Source: Gillisia sp. UBA3175
GTDB taxonomy: Bacteria > Bacteroidota > Bacteroidia > Flavobacteriales > Flavobacteriaceae
Direction of reading: 5' to 3'
NCBI GenBank assembly: GCA_002364325.1
Contig: DEXV01000002.1
Span: forward strand, 190,004 to 254,003
DNA: 64,000 bases
Shown here: positions 9,899 to 18,722 of the stretch, in pieces
How positions within the stretch are numbered: position 1 is the stretch's first letter
Layout: every line of letters begins with the position of its first letter
The notes under the pieces: model-generated
Databases searched by the model: none
Told to the model about the DNA's origin: nothing
What the model saw: only the letters and a program-made list of their open reading frames with translations
Made by a program: the position numbers and the translations under genes

Positions 9899-10040
9899 AA
9901 TGTCATATGAACTTCATTTCAAACAATTCCAATGGTTATAGGGATTGTTTCAGCTTCTACTGAATATAAAATTGTAAAACAGATTCTGAAATTAATACAG
10001 GATTATTTTACCTTTTAATCACCCAGAGAGTAATCAAAAG

Positions 10041-10070
10041 GTGAGACCCTTCGACTCCGCTCAGGGTGAC
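10041..10070. repeat. REP-like dispersed element (ACCCTTCGACTCCGCTCAGG type)
   Basis: The core ACCCTTCGACTCCGCTCAGG followed by GTGAC has ACCCT/AGGGT ends that can form a hairpin. I recall this sequence as a frequent intergenic repeat in Flavobacteriia. It sits between the E1 terminator and menB; nothing else is seen in 9,901-10,100. Confidence 0.5.
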
Positions 10071-10102
10071 ATTAAAAAAATAGAATATCAAAAAATAGAA
10101 AC

Positions 10103-10125
10103 AAAACAGCATGAAGTCATGCTAA
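10103..10125 (-). terminator. Probable terminator of menB
   Basis: AGCATGA and TCATGCT form a 7-bp stem about 20 bp beyond the menB stop. On the minus strand it is followed by TGTTTTGTTT. Short but well placed. Confidence 0.45.
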
Positions 10126-10143
10126 TTATTCCCTTTATGAGGC

Positions 10144-10983
10144 TTACGGCAACCATTTCTTTTCAAAATTTGGTTTACGCTTTTCTAGGAAAGCATCTCT
10201 TCCCTCTTTTGCTTCATCTGTCATATAAGCAAGTCTAGTAGCCTCTCCCGCAAAAACTTGCTGGCCAACCATTCCATCATCGGTAAGGTTCATCGCAAAT
10301 TTCAACATTTTAATAGAAGTTGGAGATTTAGCTAAGATTTCCTGTGCCCACTCGTAAGCTGTGTTCTCTAGATCTGCATGTGGAACTACCGCGTTTACCA
10401 TCCCCATTTCAAAAGCCTCTTGAGCAGAATAATTTCTTCCTAAGAAAAAGATCTCTCTGGCTCGCTTCTGTCCTACCATTTTAGCTAAATATGCTGACCC
10501 ATAACCACCGTCAAAACTGGAAACATCTGCATCGGTTTGCTTAAATATAGCATGTTCTTTACTAGCCAAGGTCATATCGCAAACTACATGTAAACTATGC
10601 CCACCGCCTACGGCCCAACCTGGTACTACAGCAATCACAACTTTTGGCATAAATCTAATTAAACGCTGAACTTCTAATATATTAAGTCTATGCATTCCAT
10701 CTTCACCAACATATCCTTGATGTCCTCTAGCTTTTTGATCTCCACCACTACAAAAAGAATACACTCCATCCTTAGAGGAAGGTCCTTCTGCAGAAAGCAA
10801 TACTACTCCTATGGAAGTATCTTCCTGGGCATCGTAAAAAGCATCATATAATTCACTTGTTGTTTTTGGCCTGAATGCATTGCGTATATCTGGTCTATTA
10901 AAAGCTATTCTGGCAACACCATTCGCTTTTTTATAAGTTATATCCTCGTATATTTTAGCAGGCTTCCATTGTATCTTGCTCAT
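10144..10983 (-). CDS. menB: 1,4-dihydroxy-2-naphthoyl-CoA synthase
   Basis: 279 aa crotonase-fold enzyme that cyclises O-succinylbenzoyl-CoA to DHNA-CoA in menaquinone synthesis. The family-specific stretch FCSGGDQKARGHQGY and the crotonase GGYGSAYLAKMVGQKRARE stretch are both present, with VVPGWAVGGGHSLHVVCD forming the oxyanion-hole region. Length is typical. It is separated from menD/menF by the DUF2059, orphan and cvfB genes, so it is likely its own unit. menA, menC and menE are not in the window. Confidence 0.95.
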   Translation of the reverse strand: MSKIQWKPAKIYEDITYKKANGVARIAFNRPDIRNAFRPKTTSELYDAFYDAQEDTSIGVVLLSAEGPSSKDGVYSFCSGGDQKARGHQGYVGEDGMHRLNILEVQRLIRFMPKVVIAVVPGWAVGGGHSLHVVCDMTLASKEHAIFKQTDADVSSFDGGYGSAYLAKMVGQKRAREIFFLGRNYSAQEAFEMGMVNAVVPHADLENTAYEWAQEILAKSPTSIKMLKFAMNLTDDGMVGQQVFAGEATRLAYMTDEAKEGRDAFLEKRKPNFEKKWLP

Positions 10984-11098
10984 TTTTCTAATTTTTTATA
11001 AAAATAGAGTTTTTGTAAAACTGTACATAATATTCGGTGCAGAAGAATTAGGAATTATGTTCGGAAAGCTTTCGTAACAAGTTGTAGATTTCTATTAA

Positions 11099-11232
11099 TT
11101 GTTATCCTGACATATGGAAGGATCTGTAATTAAATAGATTTTGTTTTAAAGAGATTCTTCAGTCCACTAGGTTACCTTCAGAATGACAATTTATTACAAA
11201 GTCATTCTGAAACAATCCCGACATCTTGACGA
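11099..11232. repeat. Degenerate REP-like block with a 10-bp inverted repeat
   Basis: Contains GTTATCCTGACATATGGAAG, AGATTCTTCAGTCC and, at 11178-11210, TCAGAATGAC...GTCATTCTGA (perfect 10-bp arms, 13-nt loop). These resemble the GTCATCCTGA / TCAGAATGACA dispersed elements of Bacteroidota. It fills the menB-DUF2059 gap (10,984-11,272); no gene is visible there. Confidence 0.5.
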
Positions 11233-11272
11233 ATTTGGAATTAGGAAATTGGAAATTGAGTAAAATCGGTCA

Positions 11273-11308
11273 TAAAAAAAAGCCTGAGAAGTAAATCTCA
11301 GGCTTTTA
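11273..11308 (-). terminator. Rho-independent terminator of the DUF2059 gene
   Basis: AAAAGCCTGAGA and TCTCAGGCTTTT form a stem with a short loop (12-bp arms). On the minus strand a run of eight T follows. It starts just beyond the stop at 11327. Confidence 0.85.
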
Positions 11309-11326
11309 AAAAATATTAGGCGCTTA

Positions 11327-11734
11327 TTACTTCGAATATTTAGCCATAAGTGGTTGTAATTGCATTCCCCACGTTTGACCAATTTGCATAGATTTTTCAG
11401 TAATTACAGGTAATTCTGCAGTCATTTTTTGTCCAACAGGAGTTGCATAAAATGCAAGAATTTCATCTAATTCTGCTTCAGTAAAACTTTCCATATAAAC
11501 CACAGCAAGTTTATCGAATAGGTCCTTCATACTTTCTTTAACTTCTGCTTTAAAAGCATCACGGTTTTCTTCAGCAACCATTCCTACCAAAGGCTTAAGC
11601 ATAACATCGAAAGTTGCTCCAGAGTTAATTTCAATTAATTGAACTGCCTTCGCTTTGTAAGCTGAATCTGATTCTTGTGAGAATCCAGTGAATCCTACTA
11701 ATAAAAATACTACTGCGTAAAATGTGTTTTTCAT
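11327..11734 (-). CDS. Exported DUF2059 protein
   Basis: 135 aa with an N-terminal signal peptide (MKNTFYAVVFLLVGFTGFSQ). The rest is alpha-helical and carries the DUF2059 pattern FTEAELDEILAFYATPVGQKM. This family is usually periplasmic and of unknown function. It has its own promoter and terminator, so it is monocistronic. No enzyme motif is visible. Confidence 0.8.
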   Translation of the reverse strand: MKNTFYAVVFLLVGFTGFSQESDSAYKAKAVQLIEINSGATFDVMLKPLVGMVAEENRDAFKAEVKESMKDLFDKLAVVYMESFTEAELDEILAFYATPVGQKMTAELPVITEKSMQIGQTWGMQLQPLMAKYSK

Positions 11735-11756
11735 ATGTTTTGTTTTTTTTCTAGCT

Positions 11757-11764
11757 CAAAAATA
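11757..11764 (-). promoter_or_regulatory. Candidate -7 box of the DUF2059 gene
   Basis: On the minus strand TATTTTTG matches TAnnTTTG, about 22 bp before the start codon. No clear -33 TTTG is found at the right distance. Confidence 0.4.
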
Positions 11765-11866
11765 AAATTATTTTGTTCTTAAAAAATTTAAAAAATAAGA
11801 TTTTAGCAGATTTCTACTAAAGTTCAAAGAAATTAGCTCAATAATTATCTATTGCATAATTCTTGA

Positions 11867-11874
11867 TATCTTTG
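11867..11874 (+). promoter_or_regulatory. Candidate -7 box (TATCTTTG) of the exported orphan
   Basis: TATCTTTG matches TAnnTTTG and ends only 6 bp before the ATG at 11881. Transcription would begin at or next to that ATG, implying a leaderless message or use of the second ATG at 11890. The -33 element is weak. Confidence 0.45.
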
Positions 11875-11880
11875 AGTTAA

Positions 11881-12366
11881 ATGATCAAAATGAAATTTTT
11901 CACAGTGCTTCTTATTTTATTAATGGCTACCACTTATGGAAAGGCTCAGGAAATTCCTGTGGTTAGTTCGCCAAAAAACTTTATTATAAAGCGCACAGAG
12001 ATCACTCCATCTTTATCTGTCCTAGCTCCGGAAAATCCTTATGTTGGAAAATTCAAAATTAGAACTGTTAATTTTGATGAGAAAGAAATTCCAATAGAGG
12101 TAAATATTTCTGAAGTTATGAGAGAAGTGGAATATGAGCGAGCAAACAAATATGTAGAATTAGCTCCGCCTGTACAACTTTCAGAGAAAAAGAATTCGGT
12201 TAGTTTTTCTGTTAATCCCCGAGATAATGACGCAAGATATTTCAATCAGAATTTTAATCCTTATTTACCTAAGACTAGTGTAAGGAATACGGTTTATAAA
12301 GATGCTTCAGAAAACACCACTCCAATTTATTACAGCAGATATTCTCCTTTTTATAGAAGATATTAG
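11881..12366 (+). CDS. Exported protein of unknown function
   Basis: 161 aa; I do not recognise the family. A signal peptide (MKFFTVLLILLMATTYGKAQ, counted from the second Met) is followed by a mature part rich in Asn, Pro and Tyr that ends SPFYRRY. No repeats, Cys or catalytic motif stand out. Two ATGs (11881 and 11890) are possible; the promoter position and the more typical signal peptide slightly favour 11890. It converges on cvfB, and the two coding ends overlap by 4 bp. Probably a small periplasmic or surface protein. Confidence 0.7.
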   Translation: MIKMKFFTVLLILLMATTYGKAQEIPVVSSPKNFIIKRTEITPSLSVLAPENPYVGKFKIRTVNFDEKEIPIEVNISEVMREVEYERANKYVELAPPVQLSEKKNSVSFSVNPRDNDARYFNQNFNPYLPKTSVRNTVYKDASENTTPIYYSRYSPFYRRY

Positions 12367-13199
12367 TCCTTCTTTAAATAAATACCATCATCTTTTATAT
12401 CTATCATTCTTTGCTTGTAAAGTGTTCCAACTGCCTTTTTGAAACTTTTTTTACTCATTTGTAATACTCGCTGAATTTCGGTAGGATCGGATTTATCTGT
12501 AAGCTTCAAATGCCCCCCTTTTAGAGAGATCTCATTCAAGATACTTTGTGCATTTGGCTCGATACTTCTATATCCAGGACGTTGCAGTGTAACATCCAAT
12601 TTACCATCTGGCCTGGTCTTTTTGATCCATGCTTTTAAACGATCTCCAGGATTTAGATCCTGAAATATATCATCTTTATAGATAAGTCCTTGATGTAACT
12701 CATTAACAATCACATTTACGCCAAGATCTGTAGGATTTACTACTATGATGTCTACCTCTTCATAAGGCTCTACTGTAATCTCTGAATTATCCATGAAAGC
12801 ATTGGTCTTGCTGGAAGCAACCAATCTTTCAGTAACTTCATCTAAATAGCAAAAAACTAGATACCAACTATCTTTACGCATCTTAGATGCCATTTCACGA
12901 TACGGCACAAAAAGATGTTTTTCTAATCCCCAGTCTAAAAACGCTCCTATATCCGACACTTCCACGCATTTTAAATAAGCAAATTCATCCAATTTTACGT
13001 AAGGGCGAAGTGTAGTTGCAACAGGACGTTCAGAATGGTCTAAATAAACAAATACGTCTATTTCATCTCCAATATTAAAACTTTCAGGTTTGTATTTATT
13101 TGGTAATAATACTTCATCGTCTCCAGATCCGGTTAAAAATAATCCCGGTTCGGTATCACGATCTATTATTAATGTATGGTATTGTCCTAGTGCAAGCAT
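12363..13199 (-). CDS. cvfB: CvfB-type S1-domain RNA-binding protein
   Basis: 278 aa, the usual CvfB length. It shows tandem S1-like OB folds (CVEVSDIGAFLDWGLEKHLFVPYREM near residues 90-120; GVNVIVNELHQGLIYKDDIFQ near 155-180) and a C-terminal winged-helix-like part (STYLQ-type end reading ALYKQRMIDIKDDGIYLKKD region). CvfB in staphylococci binds RNA and affects virulence genes; in Bacteroidota the role is unknown. It lies between menD and menB on the same strand but has its own promoter match, so co-regulation with menaquinone genes is not established. Confidence 0.85.
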   Translation of the reverse strand: MLALGQYHTLIIDRDTEPGLFLTGSGDDEVLLPNKYKPESFNIGDEIDVFVYLDHSERPVATTLRPYVKLDEFAYLKCVEVSDIGAFLDWGLEKHLFVPYREMASKMRKDSWYLVFCYLDEVTERLVASSKTNAFMDNSEITVEPYEEVDIIVVNPTDLGVNVIVNELHQGLIYKDDIFQDLNPGDRLKAWIKKTRPDGKLDVTLQRPGYRSIEPNAQSILNEISLKGGHLKLTDKSDPTEIQRVLQMSKKSFKKAVGTLYKQRMIDIKDDGIYLKKD

Positions 13200-13216
13200 A
13201 ACTGAATTTTAAAATG

Positions 13217-13224
13217 CAAAGATA
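13217..13224 (-). promoter_or_regulatory. Candidate -7 box of cvfB
   Basis: On the minus strand TATCTTTG matches TAnnTTTG, 17 bp before the cvfB ATG. No perfect -33 box is seen. It separates cvfB from menD transcription. Confidence 0.5.
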
Positions 13225-13324
13225 CTTTAATATTTTCTGGGAAATCTGATATTCCTAAAGCTTTCTAAATGGCTTCGGAAATCAAATTTTAAAGGCCATA
13301 AAATTTTAAAATCAGGCAAGAGGA

Positions 13325-15058
13325 TTAAAATTTCATAAAGTTGAAGTATTCAAGCAAAACCTCATCATTTAAAGTACGTGGTGTAAATATCTCTAATAAT
13401 TTTGGTCTCTCTGAAACTTCAAAAAATACATTTAATTCTTTATTCAATATTTCTGAATCTTTTACAAAGGAATAATCCAAATTGTACATGTCGCAAAGTG
13501 GTTTTGCATTTAGGTCATGAACAGTTTCAAAATAGGTTTCAAAATTCTCTGTGTTCTTATTCCCAGGAAGTATTCTAAAGATTCCTCCTCCAGAATTATT
13601 TATCACAATAATTCTAAAACTTGCCGGAATGTGATTATTCCAAAGCGCATTGCTATCATATATAAAACTTAGATCCCCACAAATAAGTATGGTTGGATGC
13701 TTATTGACCAGTGCAGCACCCACAGCCGTAGAAACGCTCCCATCTATTCCACTCGTACCTCTATTACAAAAAACGTCTTGTGTGGGCTCCCAGTTGAATA
13801 ATTGAGCATAGCGAACGGTAGAACTATTCCCTAGCTGCACGTTGTAATCCTTAGGAATTGCCGGAACTATAGCTTGCATTGCCTTGAAATCTGAATAAGG
13901 GATCTTATCCACATAAAGGTCATGACGCTTTTTACGTTGCTCGTTTATAGTTTTCCAATGCTTTGCATATTCACTATTTACCGAAACTGTTTCTGGTAAG
14001 AAATTCTGAAAGAACACGTTAACCGTAGTTTCAAAATGTTTATTCAAACAGAAGAAGGTATTATATGCCGTTTTTGGATCTATATGCCAATGTTGTTGGG
14101 GTTGATAATTCCTTAAGAATGATTTTATTTTTTTTGAAACGATCATCCCACCAAAAGTCAATAGGATCTCTGGTTGCAATGCCTCAAATTGCTCATTAGC
14201 ATCTTCACATTTTTCTATTGGTCCTATTAATGTATCTATCCTCGTAAAGAATTCTGGATGATGAATATTAGAGGTGGTTTCTGTTAAAATAAGCACTGTT
14301 GGATCTTTTGCTAGTAGATCAAGATATTTTTGCTCCACACTATTTGGTTGCATCACTCCTGCAATAATCATTTTTCGCTTCGCCCTATTCCAAAGATTTA
14401 AATATGGCAGCAACTCAATTTTAGAATATTCCCGTATACTAAGATCTGGAAAGATCTGGACAGGATCTGTGATCTTGTGATCGTCCACAGCATACAATGG
14501 CTCGTAAAATGGAACATTGATATGTACAGGACCATTATTTTCTATAGCATTGTTCAAGGCCAGATTGATCTCCCTTTCATTATGCCTACGACTTTCAAAT
14601 TGTTTTTGAATCAGCTTTTTTTCTGAAGCTTCATTATCCAGAACTAATTCTGAATATAGATTAGCCGAATATAAAATATGATTTTCAAATACATTTTTCT
14701 GTCTGATTGTTTGCCCATCTCCAATATCGATACGTTCTATAGGCCTATCTGCAGAGATCACCACCAATGGAATATTGCTGTAATATGCTTCGGCAATTGC
14801 AGGATAATAGTTAAGCAAGGCAGAGCCAGAAGTACAAACAACGGCTACTGGTAGCTTGATCTGCTGTGCGATTCCTAAAGCAAAAAAAGCAGCACATCGT
14901 TCATCAACAATACTGTAGGCTTCAATTTCCGGATGATTAGTAAAACCAATAGTTAATGGAGCATTTCGTGAGCCTGGAGAGATCACAACGTGTTTGATAT
15001 TCTTTGCAACACATAAAGCAACTATGGACTGGGCAACCGGTATTTTGGAGTATTTCAC
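13325..15058 (-). CDS. menD: 2-succinyl-5-enolpyruvyl-6-hydroxy-3-cyclohexene-1-carboxylate synthase
   Basis: 577 aa thiamine-diphosphate enzyme joining isochorismate and 2-oxoglutarate, the committing step of menaquinone synthesis. The N-terminal region has the SPGSRNAPLTIGF and DERCAAFFALGIAQ motifs (catalytic Glu side, conserved Arg), and the C-terminal TPP motif is GDLSFIYDSNALWNN (GDG...N type). The start is GTG; no better ATG is nearby. It follows menF by 110 bp on the same strand, consistent with an operon of thioesterase-menF-menD. Confidence 0.95.
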   Translation of the reverse strand: MKYSKIPVAQSIVALCVAKNIKHVVISPGSRNAPLTIGFTNHPEIEAYSIVDERCAAFFALGIAQQIKLPVAVVCTSGSALLNYYPAIAEAYYSNIPLVVISADRPIERIDIGDGQTIRQKNVFENHILYSANLYSELVLDNEASEKKLIQKQFESRRHNEREINLALNNAIENNGPVHINVPFYEPLYAVDDHKITDPVQIFPDLSIREYSKIELLPYLNLWNRAKRKMIIAGVMQPNSVEQKYLDLLAKDPTVLILTETTSNIHHPEFFTRIDTLIGPIEKCEDANEQFEALQPEILLTFGGMIVSKKIKSFLRNYQPQQHWHIDPKTAYNTFFCLNKHFETTVNVFFQNFLPETVSVNSEYAKHWKTINEQRKKRHDLYVDKIPYSDFKAMQAIVPAIPKDYNVQLGNSSTVRYAQLFNWEPTQDVFCNRGTSGIDGSVSTAVGAALVNKHPTILICGDLSFIYDSNALWNNHIPASFRIIVINNSGGGIFRILPGNKNTENFETYFETVHDLNAKPLCDMYNLDYSFVKDSEILNKELNVFFEVSERPKLLEIFTPRTLNDEVLLEYFNFMKF

Positions 15059-15168
15059 GATAACATTTTAAATGAAGTTTAAGACGATAGAATATCTAAT
15101 GACTTCTAAGAAATCCTATCAAACTCAAAATTACAATTTTTAGCAACTATTCTTACAAGAAGGCTATA

Positions 15169-16302
15169 TTATAAAGCCGCCTTCATAGTGCGTGTTTTAC
15201 TAACGGTTTCTTCCCATTCTAAGGAAGGCTCAGAATCTTTGGTTATTCCACCACCCACATAAATAGCAACTTCTCCTTCTGTATATTTTAAGCATCGTAA
15301 ATTTACAAATAAGGCCGAATCTTTTCTAATACTGGAATACGCTTGATTTTCCTGGTTTCTAGTTCTATTGCTACGCTTGATCTCGGTAGTCATATTTATT
15401 AGACCCAAATATCCAGTATAAAATTCTCGATCATAATTTTCGTGATTAAGAATAAATTCACGAGCTACTTTTGTTGGCAACCCACAAATTGCAGGAGTTG
15501 GATGTAATGATTTTAGAATGCTGCCTATTTCTGTAGTATCCATTTTAAAATTCCCCGTAATATCTGTTCTTAGGTGAAGTAAACTCCCCGCCTCACTTGT
15601 AAAGGTTTCAGAAACATTTAAGACCGCCTCCGAATATCCTAAGTCATTTAATTTTGAAACAATAGAATCGGTAACGATTTGCTGTTCCATAATTTCTTTT
15701 TGAGTCCAATTATTTTCTGAAAAATCTTGACGCATCCTTGTTCCCGCAAGTGACATCGTACTAAACTTAGTGCGCTCGGTTCTCAATAACGTTTCCGGAG
15801 TTGCCCCGATCCAAACTCCAGTTTCTGGATGACTCCATAAATAAACAAAGGCATTTGGGTAAAGTGATAGCAAATTCTTAAATATTTCAGCCGCAGAAGC
15901 AGTTACTTTTTGAATTTCCTTTCTGGAAAGAACGACCTTTTGAAGTTCGGTTTTTAGAATAGTTTCAATCCCAAGACCCACTAAATTTATATGAGCAGAT
16001 TTTTCCTCAGCATTAAAATTTTCTGAAGAATTTTCAGTAGTACTTAATTGAAAAATTGCTTTTTCAAAAAAGGGCAAAACCGTTTTAGCACAGTCATTTT
16101 CGGGAATAAAAAGCGGATTTTCAGAATTTTCAAATGGCGCAAAGATAAATCCACTTTCCGAAAAATCTTTTATTCTGAAAACTCCCCTTGAAGTTTGCGA
16201 TAAAAGCTGAACAGCATCCTTATCTGGAAGCCTATAGCTCACCATCGCTTTTCCTTCTTTCAGGTCTTGTTCTATTAATTCAAAAAAATCTGAAGCCTTC
16301 AT
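15169..16302 (-). CDS. menF: Isochorismate synthase
   Basis: 377 aa chorismate-binding enzyme that converts chorismate to isochorismate. Signatures visible: SLAGTRMR, LHPTPAICGLPTKVARE, EFYTGYLGL and YVGGGITKDSEPSLEWEET near the C-terminus, with Mg-binding Glu residues in the last. The ATG shares one base with the stop of the upstream thioesterase (TAATG), implying translational coupling. Upstream of menD, so its product is the next enzyme's substrate. A siderophore role (EntC) is unlikely without other siderophore genes. Confidence 0.93.
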   Translation of the reverse strand: MKASDFFELIEQDLKEGKAMVSYRLPDKDAVQLLSQTSRGVFRIKDFSESGFIFAPFENSENPLFIPENDCAKTVLPFFEKAIFQLSTTENSSENFNAEEKSAHINLVGLGIETILKTELQKVVLSRKEIQKVTASAAEIFKNLLSLYPNAFVYLWSHPETGVWIGATPETLLRTERTKFSTMSLAGTRMRQDFSENNWTQKEIMEQQIVTDSIVSKLNDLGYSEAVLNVSETFTSEAGSLLHLRTDITGNFKMDTTEIGSILKSLHPTPAICGLPTKVAREFILNHENYDREFYTGYLGLINMTTEIKRSNRTRNQENQAYSSIRKDSALFVNLRCLKYTEGEVAIYVGGGITKDSEPSLEWEETVSKTRTMKAAL

Positions 16303-16721
16303 TAACTATTTTTAAGCAGTGAAATGGTGGTTAGTTTTACCATTGAAATGAGATTATCTGCTTCATCGGTGATCTTAATTTCCCACAGTTGGGTTGTTCT
16401 ACCTTTATGGATTACAATTGCCTTTGCATAGACCAATCCTTCTTTTATGCTTTTTAAATGGTTGGCTGAGATCTCTATTCCACGAATAAAATATTCTTTA
16501 GAATCCATAAAGATATGAGATGCTACGCTTCCCACGCTTTCTGCAAGCGCCACGGTTGCTCCGCCATGTAAAACTCCATCTGGCTGATGCACTTTGGATG
16601 TTACAGGCATGGTAGCTACTACAAAATCGTCACCTATATCGGTAAATTTAATGTCTAAAGTTTCCATTAACGTGTTTTTGCACATTACATTACAGGCTGC
16701 CAGAATTTCTTGTTTCTCCAT
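16302..16721 (-). CDS. Hotdog-fold thioesterase (PaaI/YdiI type), likely DHNA-CoA hydrolase
   Basis: 139 aa single hotdog domain. The helix motif PDGVLHGGATVALAESVGS carries the HGG and the catalytic Glu of the YdiI/PaaI class, and VYAKAIVIHKGRTTQLWEIKI forms the paired strands. The family cleaves acyl-CoA thioesters. It is the first gene of the menF-menD unit and overlaps menF by one base, so I infer the menaquinone-pathway DHNA-CoA thioesterase (MenI role), which otherwise lacks a candidate here. Substrate not proven by sequence. Confidence 0.82.
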   Translation of the reverse strand: MEKQEILAACNVMCKNTLMETLDIKFTDIGDDFVVATMPVTSKVHQPDGVLHGGATVALAESVGSVASHIFMDSKEYFIRGIEISANHLKSIKEGLVYAKAIVIHKGRTTQLWEIKITDEADNLISMVKLTTISLLKNS

Positions 16722-16766
16722 TCCAAATAAGATTGTTTACTTTGTAAAAATACAAAACCAAAAAGG

Positions 16767-17405
16767 ATGAATCCAACCGAAAAAAAGGTTTCTTATAAAT
16801 TCACAAATACCTACATGACCTTAAATGAACGCACTTCAAAAACGAAGAATGTTTGGGTGGTCTTTCATGGAATTGGATATCTCTCTAAATATTTTCTGAA
16901 ATACTTTAAAGGATTATATCCTGAGGAAAATTATTTAATTGCTCCACAGGCTGCTTCCAAATATTATCTAAATGGAAAGTACACACATGTAGGGGCTTCT
17001 TGGTTCACGAAAGATAATACCCAACAGGAAGTAGAAAATGCCATGAATTATTTAGAGGAAGTTTATAAGGCGGAAGATTTGGAATCTACAACAAACCTCA
17101 TCATACTCGGCTATTCTCAAGGAGTTTCTGTAGCAACCCGCTGGGTTTCTAAGAAAAAAATAGAATGCTCTCATCTAATCCTCTGCTCTGGCGGACTTCC
17201 AAAGGAATTAAATCCAGAAGATTTTAAGCATCTTAAAACGAGTAAAATTTCCATGCTCTATGGAAATGAAGATCCCTTTATGGATAAAGAACGATTGCAT
17301 AATGAGAAACTTCGGTTAAAGGAAATTTTCCCAGAAAACCTTACTATAATCCCTTTTAATGGAGTTCATGAAATGAAACCATCTATTATAGAAACTTTAG
17401 TTTAG
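16767..17405 (+). CDS. Alpha/beta-hydrolase esterase (carboxylesterase/phospholipase type)
   Basis: 212 aa cytoplasmic alpha/beta hydrolase. The oxyanion segment is FHGIGY; the nucleophile elbow is GYSQG with Ser117; the Asp lies in LYGNEDPF and the His in NGVHEM, completing a Ser-Asp-His triad. AAGG lies just before the ATG. It is divergent from the menaquinone unit (45-bp gap) and 23 bp upstream of an Nramp-fold gene, probably in one transcript. The natural ester is unknown. Confidence 0.82.
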   Translation: MNPTEKKVSYKFTNTYMTLNERTSKTKNVWVVFHGIGYLSKYFLKYFKGLYPEENYLIAPQAASKYYLNGKYTHVGASWFTKDNTQQEVENAMNYLEEVYKAEDLESTTNLIILGYSQGVSVATRWVSKKKIECSHLILCSGGLPKELNPEDFKHLKTSKISMLYGNEDPFMDKERLHNEKLRLKEIFPENLTIIPFNGVHEMKPSIIETLV

Positions 17406-17428
17406 ATTTACGTGGATATTTTTATTCA

Positions 17429-18700
17429 ATGATAAAAAAGAATTCTAATTCTAAAAGCTCCTTATTAAAAAGTATAGGCCCAGGCTTTTTGCTAGCCGGA
17501 GCCGCCATTGGAGTTTCTCATTTGGTACAAGCTACCCGCGCGGGAGCAGATTACGGATTTATTCTTATTTGGGCATTGGTGTTAGCATGTGCAACGAAAT
17601 ATCCTTTTCTGGAATTTGGACCAAGATATGCGGCTGCCACTGGAAATCACCTTATCACCGGTTATAAAAAACTAGGAGTGTTTCCTTATGGGGCCTTTAT
17701 ATTTTTTACTGTGGGAACTATGTTTATTATTCAGGCAGCAGTCACCATTGTAACAGCCGGTTTGGCCGAAAAACTTTTTAACTTTGGATGGTCACCCTTT
17801 ATTTGGAGTCTAGTTATCCTAATTTTCTGCATCTCGCTTCTTCTCATTGGGAAATATCCCGGTCTGGATAAAAGTATGAAGATCATTGTTAGCTTTCTTA
17901 CTATTGCAACCCTTGCGGCTGTAATTATGGCTTTTGGAGCAGGAACAGCAGAAAAAGCTTTACATACTTCTTCTCCATCTTTATGGACTACTGCGAGTAT
18001 TGGTTTTATAATTGCATTTATGGGTTGGATGCCAATACCCATAGATGCCTCGGTCTGGCATTCTATCTGGACCCAAGAAAAAGCGAAGCAAACCAAGCAT
18101 AGACCAAGTATAAAAGAATCCTTTACCGATTTTAATATTGGGTATTTATCTGCTTCGTTTATCGGTTTGTTATTTCTTATTCTAGGTGCTTTAGTTATGT
18201 TTGGTAGCGGCACTTCTTTTTCGCCAAATTCGGTTGAATTTTCTTCGCAATTGGTAGAACTCTATGGAAAAACATTAGGTTCTTGGAGTACTCCAATAAT
18301 TTCTATCGCTGCATTTGTTACTTTATTAAGTACCACGCTTACAGTAACCGATGCATTTCCTAGAGTGATCTCTGAATTATTGAATCCGGAAGCTAAAAAG
18401 CTTCAGAATGAAAAGAAAAAATGGAGAGATTATAAAATAGGGATCTTTGTGATTCCCGTTCTTTCCTTGTGTATTCTATTCTTTCTCTCTGGCTCTTTTA
18501 TATTTTTAATAGATTTTGCCACAGGACTCTCGTTTTTATCGGCGCCATTTTTAGCTTGGTTCAATTTTAAATTGGTGACTGGGGATCATCTAAAAAAAGA
18601 AGATCAACCTACGAAATCATATAAAATATTTAGCTTGATCTGTTTCGCATTATTGGTGATTTTCACCTTGGTATATCTTTATTATATTTTATTACTATAA
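17429..18700 (+). CDS. Nramp-fold membrane transporter without the metal-binding motif
   Basis: 423 aa with about 11 transmembrane helices. The first reads GPGFLLAGAAIGVSHLVQAT, aligning with Nramp TM1, but the metal motif DPGN is replaced by GVSH. In TM6 the usual MPHNxxLHS reads MPIPIDASVWHS, keeping the Met-Pro only. Classical Nramp proteins carry Mn(II)/Fe(II) with H+; loss of the Asp and Asn ligands suggests another substrate. An esterase gene lies directly upstream. Substrate unknown. Confidence 0.75.
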   Translation: MIKKNSNSKSSLLKSIGPGFLLAGAAIGVSHLVQATRAGADYGFILIWALVLACATKYPFLEFGPRYAAATGNHLITGYKKLGVFPYGAFIFFTVGTMFIIQAAVTIVTAGLAEKLFNFGWSPFIWSLVILIFCISLLLIGKYPGLDKSMKIIVSFLTIATLAAVIMAFGAGTAEKALHTSSPSLWTTASIGFIIAFMGWMPIPIDASVWHSIWTQEKAKQTKHRPSIKESFTDFNIGYLSASFIGLLFLILGALVMFGSGTSFSPNSVEFSSQLVELYGKTLGSWSTPIISIAAFVTLLSTTLTVTDAFPRVISELLNPEAKKLQNEKKKWRDYKIGIFVIPVLSLCILFFLSGSFIFLIDFATGLSFLSAPFLAWFNFKLVTGDHLKKEDQPTKSYKIFSLICFALLVIFTLVYLYYILLL

Positions 18701-18722
18701 TTCTTAAGGAATAATTTTACTT

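Noticed and set aside
10041-10238. 65-codon plus-strand frame over the REP-like repeat
   Set aside because: It is made of the dispersed repeat and the antisense 3' end of menB.
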